Below, piece by piece: positions 7,399 to 15,358 of a stretch of 17,508 bases of DNA. A program made the translations under genes and the position numbers. Source of the stretch: Candidatus Omnitrophota bacterium (lineage in GTDB: Bacteria; Omnitrophota; Gorgyraeia; Gygaellales; Profunditerraquicolaceae); the NCBI GenBank assembly GCA_028713875.1, contig JAQTNM010000008.1:1-17508 (forward strand), written 5' to 3'. The notes under the pieces are model-generated. The model was not told the DNA's origin, did not search any database, and worked only from the letters and a program-made list of their open reading frames with translations. The number at the start of each line of letters is the position of its first letter. The stretch's first letter is position 1.

Positions 7399-8025
7399 TT
7401 AGTTCAGGCTTGCCCCCGAGGCTAGGAGGTCTTTGCGTAATTGTGCCGCCCCCTTGAATATGAATCCCTTTATGCCTAAGCTCCTTGCCCCCTCTACGAG
7501 CTCAGGCCTGTCATCCGTGTAAAATGTATTTTGGGGGCTGGCCCCCAGTTCATCCAGCGCTTTTTGGTAAATCAAGGGACTGGGCTTGGTTGCCTTAACC
7601 TCGCAGGAAGTCACAATATTCTTAAAAAGAGAAAGCGCGGGGAATTGCTTTTTGATATAATCAAAGTGCAGAATATTGACGTTTGATATAAGCGCTAAGG
7701 CGTAATTATCCTTAAGCTCTTGCGCTATTTTATATACCTGTTCGTTCTTAGGGGTTAAAAAAAATATCTCGTTCCAGATAGGCAAAAACCCTTCATAATC
7801 CAGTTTGAGCCCGAGCATTTCTTTTACCTTTGAGAAAAATTCTTCCGGGGAGATCTTAGCCTCTTCAAATAAAGCAGTGAGCTTGGAATCAAAGAAAAGC
7901 TCAAATATCTGGTTCGGGCTTTTTGCGGCAAAAAGCGAGATCCTGTTGATGGCGATATAATAATCGAAATCAATCAGCACATTGCCCAGGTCAAATATCA
8001 CGGCTTCTATAGATTGTCCGGACAT
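7399..8025 (-). CDS. HAD-superfamily phosphatase-like hydrolase (YihX-like)
   Basis: This 208-residue protein has the HAD motifs in order: the nucleophile in FDLGNVLIDF (Asp12), motif II serine in LISN, the lysine in ATKPSP and acidic motif IV in YTDDRPE. A helical cap lies between motifs I and II. In motif I the usual second aspartate, two residues after the nucleophile, is Gly14. The same DLGN form occurs in YihX-like sugar-phosphate phosphatases, so activity is still likely. Its start overlaps the PAC2 stop by one base (TAATG), and hypE follows one base after its stop. The substrate is probably a small phosphate ester and cannot be named. Confidence 0.8.
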   Translation of the reverse strand: MSGQSIEAVIFDLGNVLIDFDYYIAINRISLFAAKSPNQIFELFFDSKLTALFEEAKISPEEFFSKVKEMLGLKLDYEGFLPIWNEIFFLTPKNEQVYKIAQELKDNYALALISNVNILHFDYIKKQFPALSLFKNIVTSCEVKATKPSPLIYQKALDELGASPQNTFYTDDRPELVEGARSLGIKGFIFKGAAQLRKDLLASGASLN

Positions 8026-9011
8026 TAGTTGCTGCTATCCTTTCTCTTTTTGAACAGGTCCAGGAACCTGTCTTCGTACTCTTTATAGACGTTCCATTTA
8101 TCCAGTTCTACCTTTAACTCGTTGGCTTTTGTTATATCACTCTGGGCGGCCAGGAAGAGCTGGTCAATCTTTTCTTTTATCGAAGCGGGCAGTTTGGTAA
8201 GCTGGGTTAATGATTTTTTTATCTTCTCAATATCCTCTTCTCCTATGGGCCCGACCGTAGAATCCAATTTTAGATAATCAAGCAGTTTGTTGATTTCCTC
8301 CTCCATAACCTGCGCCTGCTCAATGAGCCCGGAAAAATCAATCTCTATATTCAATATCCTGCCCATGGCGTTTAAGACCGCATAAGATGCCCTGGGGTTT
8401 TCAATCTGAATTGTATAAAGCGGGATTTCTCCGAGCAGGCAAAATCCCCCCAGGCCTTCTTTTTTGGCCATGCCTAAAAATAAACCGTTCATGCCGCTGA
8501 TTTGGCCTTCGCTCAAAAGGTTGAGCCCGTATTTCTTTAAATCGTTGTTTAACTGCTGCGTTGTCCCCGCAAACCATACGGCGGGGCTCTGGTTATGGTC
8601 TATGGCCTGCGGCATGGAAGCGAAGGTGGCAACTTTATTAACATTAAGGTTCTTGGCGGCGTGGATGATTTCCCTGCAATAATCCTGGGCCTTGGATAAA
8701 TCCGGCTGGGCATTGCTGAGAAAAATAACCAGGTCTACCCCTTCACATTTCCCGCCGCGTTTGGCGCGGGGGTTCTTCCAGTAATAGAATTTTCCATAAG
8801 GCAGCTCCGGTATGCTCAAGATGCCGTTCTGTATAACGCTTGCCGTAAAATAGAAAAAATCGTGGGGAAGGAATTCGGCGAACTCTTCGGCTTTGAGCTT
8901 CTCGATCAGATATCGCGCAGCCTTAAAAGCCACTTCTCCCATTCCCGGCCAGGCACAGATAAGGTAGGGGTTCTTCAGCTTGGGTTTCTTGCGCACCTTG
9001 CTTCTTTCCAT
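8025..9011 (-). CDS. PAC2-family protein (proteasome assembly chaperone 2-like)
   Basis: This 328-residue protein opens with NPYLICAWPGMGEVAFKAA, the characteristic start of PAC2/DUF75 proteins (residues about 15-230). SGMNGLFLG and GEIPLYTIQIENPRAS are further family landmarks. A charged helical tail (about 235-328) is probably coiled. Archaeal and eukaryotic relatives help assemble proteasomes, and bacterial PAC2 proteins are largely uncharacterised. No proteasome gene is in the window. AAAGGAG lies about 9 bases before the ATG. The stop overlaps the HAD start by one base. Family assignment is good; the role is unknown. Confidence 0.85.
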   Translation of the reverse strand: MERSKVRKKPKLKNPYLICAWPGMGEVAFKAARYLIEKLKAEEFAEFLPHDFFYFTASVIQNGILSIPELPYGKFYYWKNPRAKRGGKCEGVDLVIFLSNAQPDLSKAQDYCREIIHAAKNLNVNKVATFASMPQAIDHNQSPAVWFAGTTQQLNNDLKKYGLNLLSEGQISGMNGLFLGMAKKEGLGGFCLLGEIPLYTIQIENPRASYAVLNAMGRILNIEIDFSGLIEQAQVMEEEINKLLDYLKLDSTVGPIGEEDIEKIKKSLTQLTKLPASIKEKIDQLFLAAQSDITKANELKVELDKWNVYKEYEDRFLDLFKKRKDSSN

Positions 9012-9100
9012 CGCCTTTTTCTCCTTTACCGGATGGGTCTCGCATCTTGAGCCGGCGTGCTAAACGGCGGCTCTTTATTCGTCGAGAACCGCACTCTCGG
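9012..9100. other. Intergenic gap between the M20 and PAC2 genes, with weak inverted repeats
   Basis: Just after the M20 stop, aaccg (9087-9091) and cggtt (9098-9102) could pair around a 6-base loop. Farther on, gagccg (9049-9054) pairs with cggctc (9068-9073) around 13 bases. Neither has a following T-run on the minus strand, so I do not call a terminator. The PAC2 ribosome site lies at the low-coordinate end. Confidence 0.35.
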
Positions 9101-10222
9101 TTAAAAATGATAAAGTTTCAAAAATCTCTCTAAAACAAGGGCCCCTTTGCATAAACTGCCTATTTTAATATATTCATCAGCCGAATGCGCGCATCCTTCC
9201 TGGCCAAAGCCGGTGGCAACTGCCGGTATATTTTTATCCTTAAAAAATGTAATCACGGTTGCCCCTTCTGAGCCTCTTATCTGCGGTTTGACTTTGAATT
9301 GGCGCATAGCCAAAGCCAGGTAATTTACCAGTGGATGATTGCTTTCTATGCAGTAAGGTTTTTGAATCCCTTCGACTTCAATTTTGAATCTCGGCGAGTG
9401 TCTGCCGGCAGCCTTATTGAGGTATTTTAAAATTTTCTCTGCCGAATCACCCGGCAAAAAACGGAAATCCAGCTCAAATTCACACCAGTCCGCCACGATA
9501 TTGACTTTATCCCCTCCCCTTATAGTGCCAATATTCATGGTCGCCGGCCTTAGGTACTTATCCCGGCGGGAACCTGCCTTGCGGCTCTTTAGATCTTTGA
9601 GTATCTTTAAGGCAATATCAATGGCATTTACGCCCAGCCAGGGATAAGCACCGTGCGCTCTCCTGCCCTGGATCTTTACTTTAACGTGCAGCAGCCCTTT
9701 CTGGGTAATAATGATATTGAATTCATCGGCATCTAAAATCAAGGCGGCATCCGGCTTTAATACCCCCTTATCCAGAAGCGGTATTAACCCTAAGCCCGAA
9801 CCTGACTCCTCGTCCGCTGTTGCAGCCAGGATTAGATTATAACCCAGGGCGACCCTGTCTTCGGCAAGGCTATTGATAACCTCGATGGCGGCGGCTAAAT
9901 TCCCTTTGCAATCGGTAGCTCCCAGCCCGTATATCCTGTCTTTATATATCCTGCCGGAAAACGCAGGGACGCTCCAGCGGGCGCCTGCCGGCACGGTATC
10001 TAAATGCGGGCTGATAAGAAGGGATTCATTTTTATCTCCTTTTAAGGTAACCAGGAGGTTAGAGCGCCTTTTCTGGAACTCGTGGATCCGAATTTTGAGC
10101 CCCAGCCCCGATAGATAATCTTTAATAAAAGAGACGATCGGGAATTCATCGCTGCCGGGGTTTTGGGAATCGATTTGAATAAGTTTTTGCGTAAGTTTAA
10201 TCAGCCGGTTTTTATTTATCAT
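9101..10222 (-). CDS. M20-family metallopeptidase/deacylase (ArgE/DapE-like)
   Basis: This 373-residue protein is full length for the M20 family. It carries the expected di-metal ligands: His73 and Asp75 in SPHLDTVP, Asp104 in GATDCKG, the ADEESGSG pair Glu138/Glu139, the aspartate in LILDADEF (164 or 166) and His346 in CAHSADEY. The dimerisation domain starts near KVKIQGRRAHGAYP with the conserved His190. The family hydrolyses N-acyl amino acids or succinyl-diaminopimelate; the window does not show which. A candidate extended -10 promoter lies upstream, and the start has no clear ribosome site. The protein looks cytoplasmic, with no signal peptide. Confidence 0.88.
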   Translation of the reverse strand: MINKNRLIKLTQKLIQIDSQNPGSDEFPIVSFIKDYLSGLGLKIRIHEFQKRRSNLLVTLKGDKNESLLISPHLDTVPAGARWSVPAFSGRIYKDRIYGLGATDCKGNLAAAIEVINSLAEDRVALGYNLILAATADEESGSGLGLIPLLDKGVLKPDAALILDADEFNIIITQKGLLHVKVKIQGRRAHGAYPWLGVNAIDIALKILKDLKSRKAGSRRDKYLRPATMNIGTIRGGDKVNIVADWCEFELDFRFLPGDSAEKILKYLNKAAGRHSPRFKIEVEGIQKPYCIESNHPLVNYLALAMRQFKVKPQIRGSEGATVITFFKDKNIPAVATGFGQEGCAHSADEYIKIGSLCKGALVLERFLKLYHF

Positions 10223-10275
10223 ATTTAAAACCAGGTGGGCAAAGATGCCAAAAAGATTAAAAAGAGGTGTTAACT

Positions 10276-10284
10276 AATATACCA
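10276..10284 (-). promoter_or_regulatory. Candidate extended -10 promoter for the M20 gene
   Basis: On the minus strand TGGTATATT fits the TGnTATAAT extended -10 pattern. No good -35 box is at 17-18 bases. Transcription would start near 10268, about 45 bases before the ATG. The position in the only large gap of the upper region supports it. Confidence 0.4.
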
Positions 10285-10353
10285 CAAGCATGCAGATAAT
10301 GAAAGTAAAATTAGGGGCAAAAGCCGTTTAAAACGCAAGATTTAAGAGCGGGA

Positions 10354-10369
10354 CGCAGGCAGCTCTGCG
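10354..10369 (-). other. Small hairpin behind the glycosylase gene, in the 153-bp gap
   Basis: The arms cgcag and ctgcg flank a 6-base loop, a few bases after the glycosylase stop. There is no U-tract, so it is a weak candidate terminator or RNA-end structure. The rest of the gap (10223-10353) holds only the candidate promoter. Confidence 0.25.
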
Positions 10370-10375
10370 CTTAGT

Positions 10376-11023
10376 TCAAGATGCAGATTTCTGCCTTAAG
10401 GGGCAAGCTGAGCATCTGGGATTATTTTTCAGGCAGAATTCCTTCCCCAGCCTGACTAAAAGGGCATGGTATTCATTAAACAGCCCGGCGTCATTCTTCA
10501 GATTTCCCGTAAACAGCTTTTGTATTTCTTCATAACCCGCATTATCGTTTATAAAACGGTGCCGCAGGAGTATCCTTTTCGTATATGCATCAACGACAAA
10601 AACAGGCCTGTTCAAAGCATACAGCAATATGGAATCCGCGGTTTCCTGCCCTATGCCGTTTACCGAAAGAAGCTTAAGGCGCAGCTCTTGCGTATCTTCC
10701 AGAGACATCCTCCTGATGCTGCCTGCGTAATTTAAAAGAAAAAACTCCAGTAACGCAGCCAGCCGGACTGCCTTAATATTATAATACCCCGCTGGCCTGA
10801 TAAGGCTGGCGATTTTTCTTCGGGAAGCTTTTGAAAGCTTAAGCGCGGATAATAATTTTTCTTTCTTGAGATTGCGGATCGCCAGTTCTACGTTGCTCCA
10901 GCTCGTATTCTGCGTAAGGATCGCCCCGACCATGACCTCAAAAGGAGTCCGGGCCGGCCACCAGCGCTGCGGTCCGAAACAGGAGTATAATTTTTTATAA
11001 ATTGCATAAAAATCGGGTTTCAT
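10376..11023 (-). CDS. Endonuclease III-like DNA glycosylase (COG2231/MagIII type)
   Basis: This 215-residue HhH-GPD protein has the segments ILTQNTSWSNVE, RPAGYYNIKA, the helix-hairpin-helix loop VNGIGQETADSILLYA, and VVDAYTKR with the likely catalytic Asp145. In classical Nth the loop carries the lyase lysine; Glu127 is there instead, so the enzyme is probably a monofunctional glycosylase. The C-terminal iron-sulfur motif has Cys197, Cys204 and Cys207 with normal spacing, but the fourth position is Ser213, two residues before the end. It should remove damaged bases; alkylated purines are suggested by the MagIII comparison. Its ATG overlaps the PilZ gene stop by 4 bases, so it belongs to the upstream operon. 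Confidence 0.82.
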   Translation of the reverse strand: MKPDFYAIYKKLYSCFGPQRWWPARTPFEVMVGAILTQNTSWSNVELAIRNLKKEKLLSALKLSKASRRKIASLIRPAGYYNIKAVRLAALLEFFLLNYAGSIRRMSLEDTQELRLKLLSVNGIGQETADSILLYALNRPVFVVDAYTKRILLRHRFINDNAGYEEIQKLFTGNLKNDAGLFNEYHALLVRLGKEFCLKNNPRCSACPLRQKSAS

Positions 11024-12975
11024 TCCTGGAGTTCAAAAGGATTGTAGCCATAGTAGGCAAAAAGCGTGTAGGCCGTGCCTGCGACAGAACCCGTGGAGCT
11101 GCCTTTAGGCGTCATCCATCCGTGTCCGGTATCGGCAAAATCCTGGGTGGCATAGGGCAGGCAGCTTTCGCCCTGGCCTGACGGAGAAGGGCTTGAGATA
11201 ATCATATTAACCAGGTTAGCCAGGTATTCCTGGGCTTTCTCCTGGTAGGCCTTGGCCCTGGCAGGCATCCCTTTCTTACGATAAAAATCGGCCATGATGC
11301 GAAAAGAGATCACCATCTGGGCTGTCCATTCCGAAGAAACCACCGCGCCCCTGGCAATGTTTTTCTGGGCGGCAAAGTCAAAACCCCTGATCTTAACTGT
11401 CTGGCCGTCCGGCCTGACATAAGATACTTCTGCCGAGCAATTCTGCTGGGCAAACGACATTATCCGGTCGGGGTCCATGCCTATTTTCTCCAATTTTTCC
11501 GGCCCGATAGCAGCGATGGACCAGGCATAAGTATCGGTGGCAATGGTAGAATCGCCTTTGCCGCGCTTTACGGGGATATCCGCCTTATCATAGGTGTGCG
11601 TAACCAGCCAATTCAATACCTTATCCCGGGCTCTGGCGTATTCTTCTTTATTGGTCATCTTATAGAGCATGTTAAAAAAGGCGTAGGCATCCAGGTTGTG
11701 TTCGGTAGAATACCAGCTGACCTGCGGCCCGCCGCGGATGCCGCCGTCCTGGTCTTCATTTTCTAAATTGATGATATAGCGGGCGATTTCCTCGGCTAAC
11801 TTTAAATAACTTCTGTCTTGGGTCCTCTGGGTATACTGCGCTATTGCTATACCCAGCCAGATATTCGGCCCGCTGTGGATGATGAATTCAGCAGGCAGGC
11901 CGTCATTAGCATAATAGGCGTTTAAAAAAGCCCCGTTTACGCGCTTGGCCTTCCTGTCAAAGAAGTCGATTATTTTTTTTGCCCGCTCAAAATCAGACAG
12001 ATATGTGAAAAGCTGAATAACCAAAGACTGGTCGTATATAAAAGCCCAGTTGGGGAGGTCTCCGTCCCCCTCAAAACTCATTACCAGGCCGGTGCGCGGA
12101 TTCTGGTGAATTTTCAGCCACCCGTACATCTTATCGAAATTTTCTTTCTCTAAAGTGACTTTCTTTTTCTCCAGATCCTGGAGTTCAACGCTGGCTGCTT
12201 CTTCTTTGCGCTCTAAATTGGTCAAGCGCTCCTGCAAGGTGGATTTATCCTGGGTTAATTTCTGTATAAAAGAATTCAGCTCGTTTATCTTGCTGGCTTC
12301 CTCCTTTGTGACTTTTTCCTTTTCCTTTGTCGCTTTTTCCTTTTCCCTGTCCAGTATCTGGATATGTTGCTGCAAAGACTGGATTTCAGACTGCAGGTTA
12401 TCTTTATCCCGGCTGATCTGGCTTATTTTCTCCCTGGCCGCCCTGGAATCCTGCAAAACGCTTACCAGCTTGCTGACCAGGGCTTTATTACCCTGGATTA
12501 ACCTGAAATTAAAATAGGCGTTGAACCCGAAAGCTAAACCCAATAAAACAATCAGGATTAATGCCGTGGGTGCAAAGAATTTTTTAGTTAAGGCATAGCG
12601 CATAATCCTGGAATTCTCGGATGGATTGATATTTTCATAACTTAACCCTATTAGATACCGGTTAAGCTGCCCGGGTATATCTTTAATCCAGGCGATTTTT
12701 GCTACTGCTTTTACCGGGTGCCTTGCTATAGGCATCTCTATCTCCAGGGATATTTTTACCTTATGAGCTCTAAGCAAAACCGCCTGTTCTTCTTTTAAAT
12801 TATTGACCTCAAGGCAAATGCCGCCTTTGCTGATATCGCTGGTAAAGCCCTGAATCCAGTCTGACATCAAGGTGCTTGCGTCAAGGCCAAGGAGGCGGAA
12901 TTGGACCGGGAATACCGAATCCAAACGTACGTATTTCCTGCGTTCCGCAGACAAGGTTTCTTTCTTACCCAGCAT
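11020..12975 (-). CDS. PilZ / transmembrane / coiled-coil / alpha-toroid glycosidase-like fusion protein
   Basis: This 651-residue protein has four parts. Residues about 11-128 are a PilZ domain with both c-di-GMP motifs, R13-x3-R17 and D47-x-S49-x2-G52. Residues about 136-156 form one membrane segment. Residues about 170-280 are a long charged coiled coil (LQSEIQSLQQHIQILDREKEKATKEKEK and onward). Residues about 282-651 look like an alpha/alpha-toroid domain, with GGIRGGPQVSWYSTEHNLDAY and repeated helical hairpins, as in six-hairpin glycosidases; the catalytic residues are not certain. The layout suggests a cytoplasmic c-di-GMP sensor controlling an extracytoplasmic glycan-acting domain. 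Its ATG directly follows the TAG of the transglutaminase gene, with GAAAGGG upstream. Domain calls are good for PilZ and moderate for the toroid. Confidence 0.78.
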   Translation of the reverse strand: MLGKKETLSAERRKYVRLDSVFPVQFRLLGLDASTLMSDWIQGFTSDISKGGICLEVNNLKEEQAVLLRAHKVKISLEIEMPIARHPVKAVAKIAWIKDIPGQLNRYLIGLSYENINPSENSRIMRYALTKKFFAPTALILIVLLGLAFGFNAYFNFRLIQGNKALVSKLVSVLQDSRAAREKISQISRDKDNLQSEIQSLQQHIQILDREKEKATKEKEKVTKEEASKINELNSFIQKLTQDKSTLQERLTNLERKEEAASVELQDLEKKKVTLEKENFDKMYGWLKIHQNPRTGLVMSFEGDGDLPNWAFIYDQSLVIQLFTYLSDFERAKKIIDFFDRKAKRVNGAFLNAYYANDGLPAEFIIHSGPNIWLGIAIAQYTQRTQDRSYLKLAEEIARYIINLENEDQDGGIRGGPQVSWYSTEHNLDAYAFFNMLYKMTNKEEYARARDKVLNWLVTHTYDKADIPVKRGKGDSTIATDTYAWSIAAIGPEKLEKIGMDPDRIMSFAQQNCSAEVSYVRPDGQTVKIRGFDFAAQKNIARGAVVSSEWTAQMVISFRIMADFYRKKGMPARAKAYQEKAQEYLANLVNMIISSPSPSGQGESCLPYATQDFADTGHGWMTPKGSSTGSVAGTAYTLFAYYGYNPFELQE

Positions 12976-15357
12976 CTATTTTGCCCTTTCCAGGATTATC
13001 CTCTGCTTGGCTTTCTTGGCCAGGATTTCATACGCCCTTTTAAACAGCGGGTACTGATCCTGGCTGATGGTTTCTGTTTTCATCTCCAGCTTCTGATGGA
13101 ACTGTATCACATTATTTTTGCGGGTGTATTCTGCCGTAAAATTCAACCAGGGATTATCCTCGCTAACATTCTCCGGTATATATTTTATATTAAGCCCTTG
13201 CGGTATCTCAATCTCGACAAGGCTTTCCCTGCTTTCCAGAAGCCCAAAATCCACGGGGTAACTGCGCTCATCTTTAGCCACTATGGAAGCATCGAACTCG
13301 GATAGCTGCGGCAGGATGCGAAACCTTCCGGCAACAGTAAAATATTCCGGGCCCAAGAACCTGTATTTCAATATTACCGGTTTATTGAGGTTATAAAGAT
13401 TTTCTATCTTATAACTCTGTAATCTTGCGCCTATGGATACCTCCTGTATCTTTTCTTTCAACTTATCTTCAATCAACTCCGGAGGTGTATAAAGCAACCA
13501 ATAACGCTGGATCTGTTCATAAACTCCTTGCGTAAAAATATCCTTTTGGGCCTGTATCTGTTCACGGCCATTGATCTTTATGTTCAATATCTGTTTTACG
13601 GAATTGTGCCTGGCCGGATATAAAGGCGTTTTTTCAACAGCGTAGCCGTTCTCTTTAAAAAGAAGCACCTTGCGTTTCTGGTCGGCTGCAGGCAAGTCCC
13701 CTAAAGAGCAGGTTTCGGCGGTAGGGTCGAGAAATACCGTCTTTCCTTTTAAAGATACCGCGGCAATGCAGTGATTAAAAAGAACCGATGGAAAATCCGG
13801 ATTCAGGTCGTAATAGTCACGGGTGGAGATAAGCACCGGCCAGCTCTTAAAGCCCGCTTCTTTTAACATCGTAACCAGGAGTATAGACTGGTCTTTGCAA
13901 TCCCCGTATTTATTCTTGAATATATCTTCTGCCTGATGCGGCTCGTAACCTGCCTGGCCGTATTCCACCGCTACATAACGGATCTCTTTGGCGCAGAAAT
14001 TGTAAATTGATCTGATCCTGGCTTCTGCGGAAGACTGGTTAGCAGTCAATTGCCTCACTTTCTGTCTTATCGCAGCCGAAGGCTTTATCTTATCTCTGGC
14101 TAAAGCCCACCACCAATCATAGACCTGTTCCCAGGAAGAAAAACTGGATATAAGAAAGGCCGGGTTTATCTCTGCCTCGGGCGGCATATTGGCCTCGGGG
14201 ATTATCTGCGGGATATCTTTAAAATGCCAGCTGTATATTAAGCGTCCGTCTTTATCCTGGCGGGTTGGCTTCAAGACCGCTGTGAAATTATTGTACCTGT
14301 CATTTAATATTTTTATATTTACGGCTCTATCCTGCGGCACTTCTAGAACAAATTTTTCCGCGATAACCGGATCTGCAGACTGCACCGAATAAGCCAAGAC
14401 AAAATCTTTTTTATTAATGAGCTGGCTGCGGTATATTTTCAGTTTGTATTCAATAACCGAACCCGCGCTGATTTCCGGGAAAGAAATGATAAAAACGCGG
14501 GCGTTACTATAAAGAGGGAAGTTAAGGTATTTGGAGACGTCGCGCATATGGCTTGCCCCTACGTCCATCACTGTGCCGTCCGGCCTTATGGTACGGGCGT
14601 ATTCCAGCTCTACTTTTTCATAAGTGGAATCGTAATCTATGTGGCTTTCGGAAAATCTCTCTTTACCGCGCTCATTAAGTATCTTGACTAGGTAATGCAC
14701 TTCGGATACCTGGGTGTTGTCCTGCGTAACCGAAATTTTTTCATCGGCCAGCAGTATAAGCGCCCCGGCCTGGGGATACTCCCTTGTTCCGGCTGCCCCG
14801 GAGATAATAGCACTTATAACAGGGTTCAGGCGTTTTATAGACAACTGCCCTGCCTGCGTCCCTATGGCGTTCAGCCTCTGGCGGGCGAGCAAGGCAAACC
14901 CTGAAGAAGATATCCTTTTATAGATATCCTTTGCCCGGTCAAAAAGGTTGAGTTTTTCGCAGGTCAGCCCGTAATAATAAAGGTACTCCTCATCCTCGGG
15001 GGCACTCCTGCTGAACACCTCCAGGGCATCGGTAAAATTTCCCAGGCGATAATAAGAAAGGGCCAAGAACTTCCTGGCGAGGGGGATATCAAGGCCTTGA
15101 AGTGTATTTATCGCCTCTTTGAATTCTCCGTGGGAATAGTATAATTGGCCAAGCCCCAAGCGCAATTTACCAGGATCCTTTGCCTTGGGGATCATATCTT
15201 TGTACAGTTCAACTGCCCGCCGGTAATAACCTTGTGATTGCTCGACATAATATTGAAGCCGGGCATTTTCGTCTTCCCGGCTATAACCGCATAAAAGCCA
15301 GGAGATAGAGCCGATAAGGAGTAGCGCCAAAGCGAATCTCTTGATTCTTATTCCCAT
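12976..15357 (-). CDS. TPR / DUF3857 / transglutaminase-like envelope protein
   Basis: From ATG 15357 the protein has 793 residues. It starts with a basic stretch and a hydrophobic signal or anchor (MGIRIKRFALALLLIG, then SWLLCGYS, a poor lipobox because Leu precedes the Cys). TPR-like helical repeats cover about 35-165 (for example FTDALEVFSR). A DUF3857 domain follows at about 200-360. The transglutaminase-like domain has GDCKD (Cys487), FNHC (His529) and FLDPTAE (Asp544), so the catalytic triad appears complete. A beta-rich tail ends the protein. An upstream in-frame ATG at 15462 exists, but it would overlap hypD by about 100 bp and put the signal at residue 36, so I reject it. ATG 15357 lies one base after the hypD stop. 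The role is probably extracytoplasmic protein or peptide processing; the substrate is unknown. Confidence 0.82.
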   Translation of the reverse strand: MGIRIKRFALALLLIGSISWLLCGYSREDENARLQYYVEQSQGYYRRAVELYKDMIPKAKDPGKLRLGLGQLYYSHGEFKEAINTLQGLDIPLARKFLALSYYRLGNFTDALEVFSRSAPEDEEYLYYYGLTCEKLNLFDRAKDIYKRISSSGFALLARQRLNAIGTQAGQLSIKRLNPVISAIISGAAGTREYPQAGALILLADEKISVTQDNTQVSEVHYLVKILNERGKERFSESHIDYDSTYEKVELEYARTIRPDGTVMDVGASHMRDVSKYLNFPLYSNARVFIISFPEISAGSVIEYKLKIYRSQLINKKDFVLAYSVQSADPVIAEKFVLEVPQDRAVNIKILNDRYNNFTAVLKPTRQDKDGRLIYSWHFKDIPQIIPEANMPPEAEINPAFLISSFSSWEQVYDWWWALARDKIKPSAAIRQKVRQLTANQSSAEARIRSIYNFCAKEIRYVAVEYGQAGYEPHQAEDIFKNKYGDCKDQSILLVTMLKEAGFKSWPVLISTRDYYDLNPDFPSVLFNHCIAAVSLKGKTVFLDPTAETCSLGDLPAADQKRKVLLFKENGYAVEKTPLYPARHNSVKQILNIKINGREQIQAQKDIFTQGVYEQIQRYWLLYTPPELIEDKLKEKIQEVSIGARLQSYKIENLYNLNKPVILKYRFLGPEYFTVAGRFRILPQLSEFDASIVAKDERSYPVDFGLLESRESLVEIEIPQGLNIKYIPENVSEDNPWLNFTAEYTRKNNVIQFHQKLEMKTETISQDQYPLFKRAYEILAKKAKQRIILERAK

Positions 15358-15358
15358 T

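Noticed and set aside
9049..9102. Possible terminator hairpins after the M20 gene
   Set aside because: Stems are only 5-6 bp and no T-run follows on the transcribed strand.
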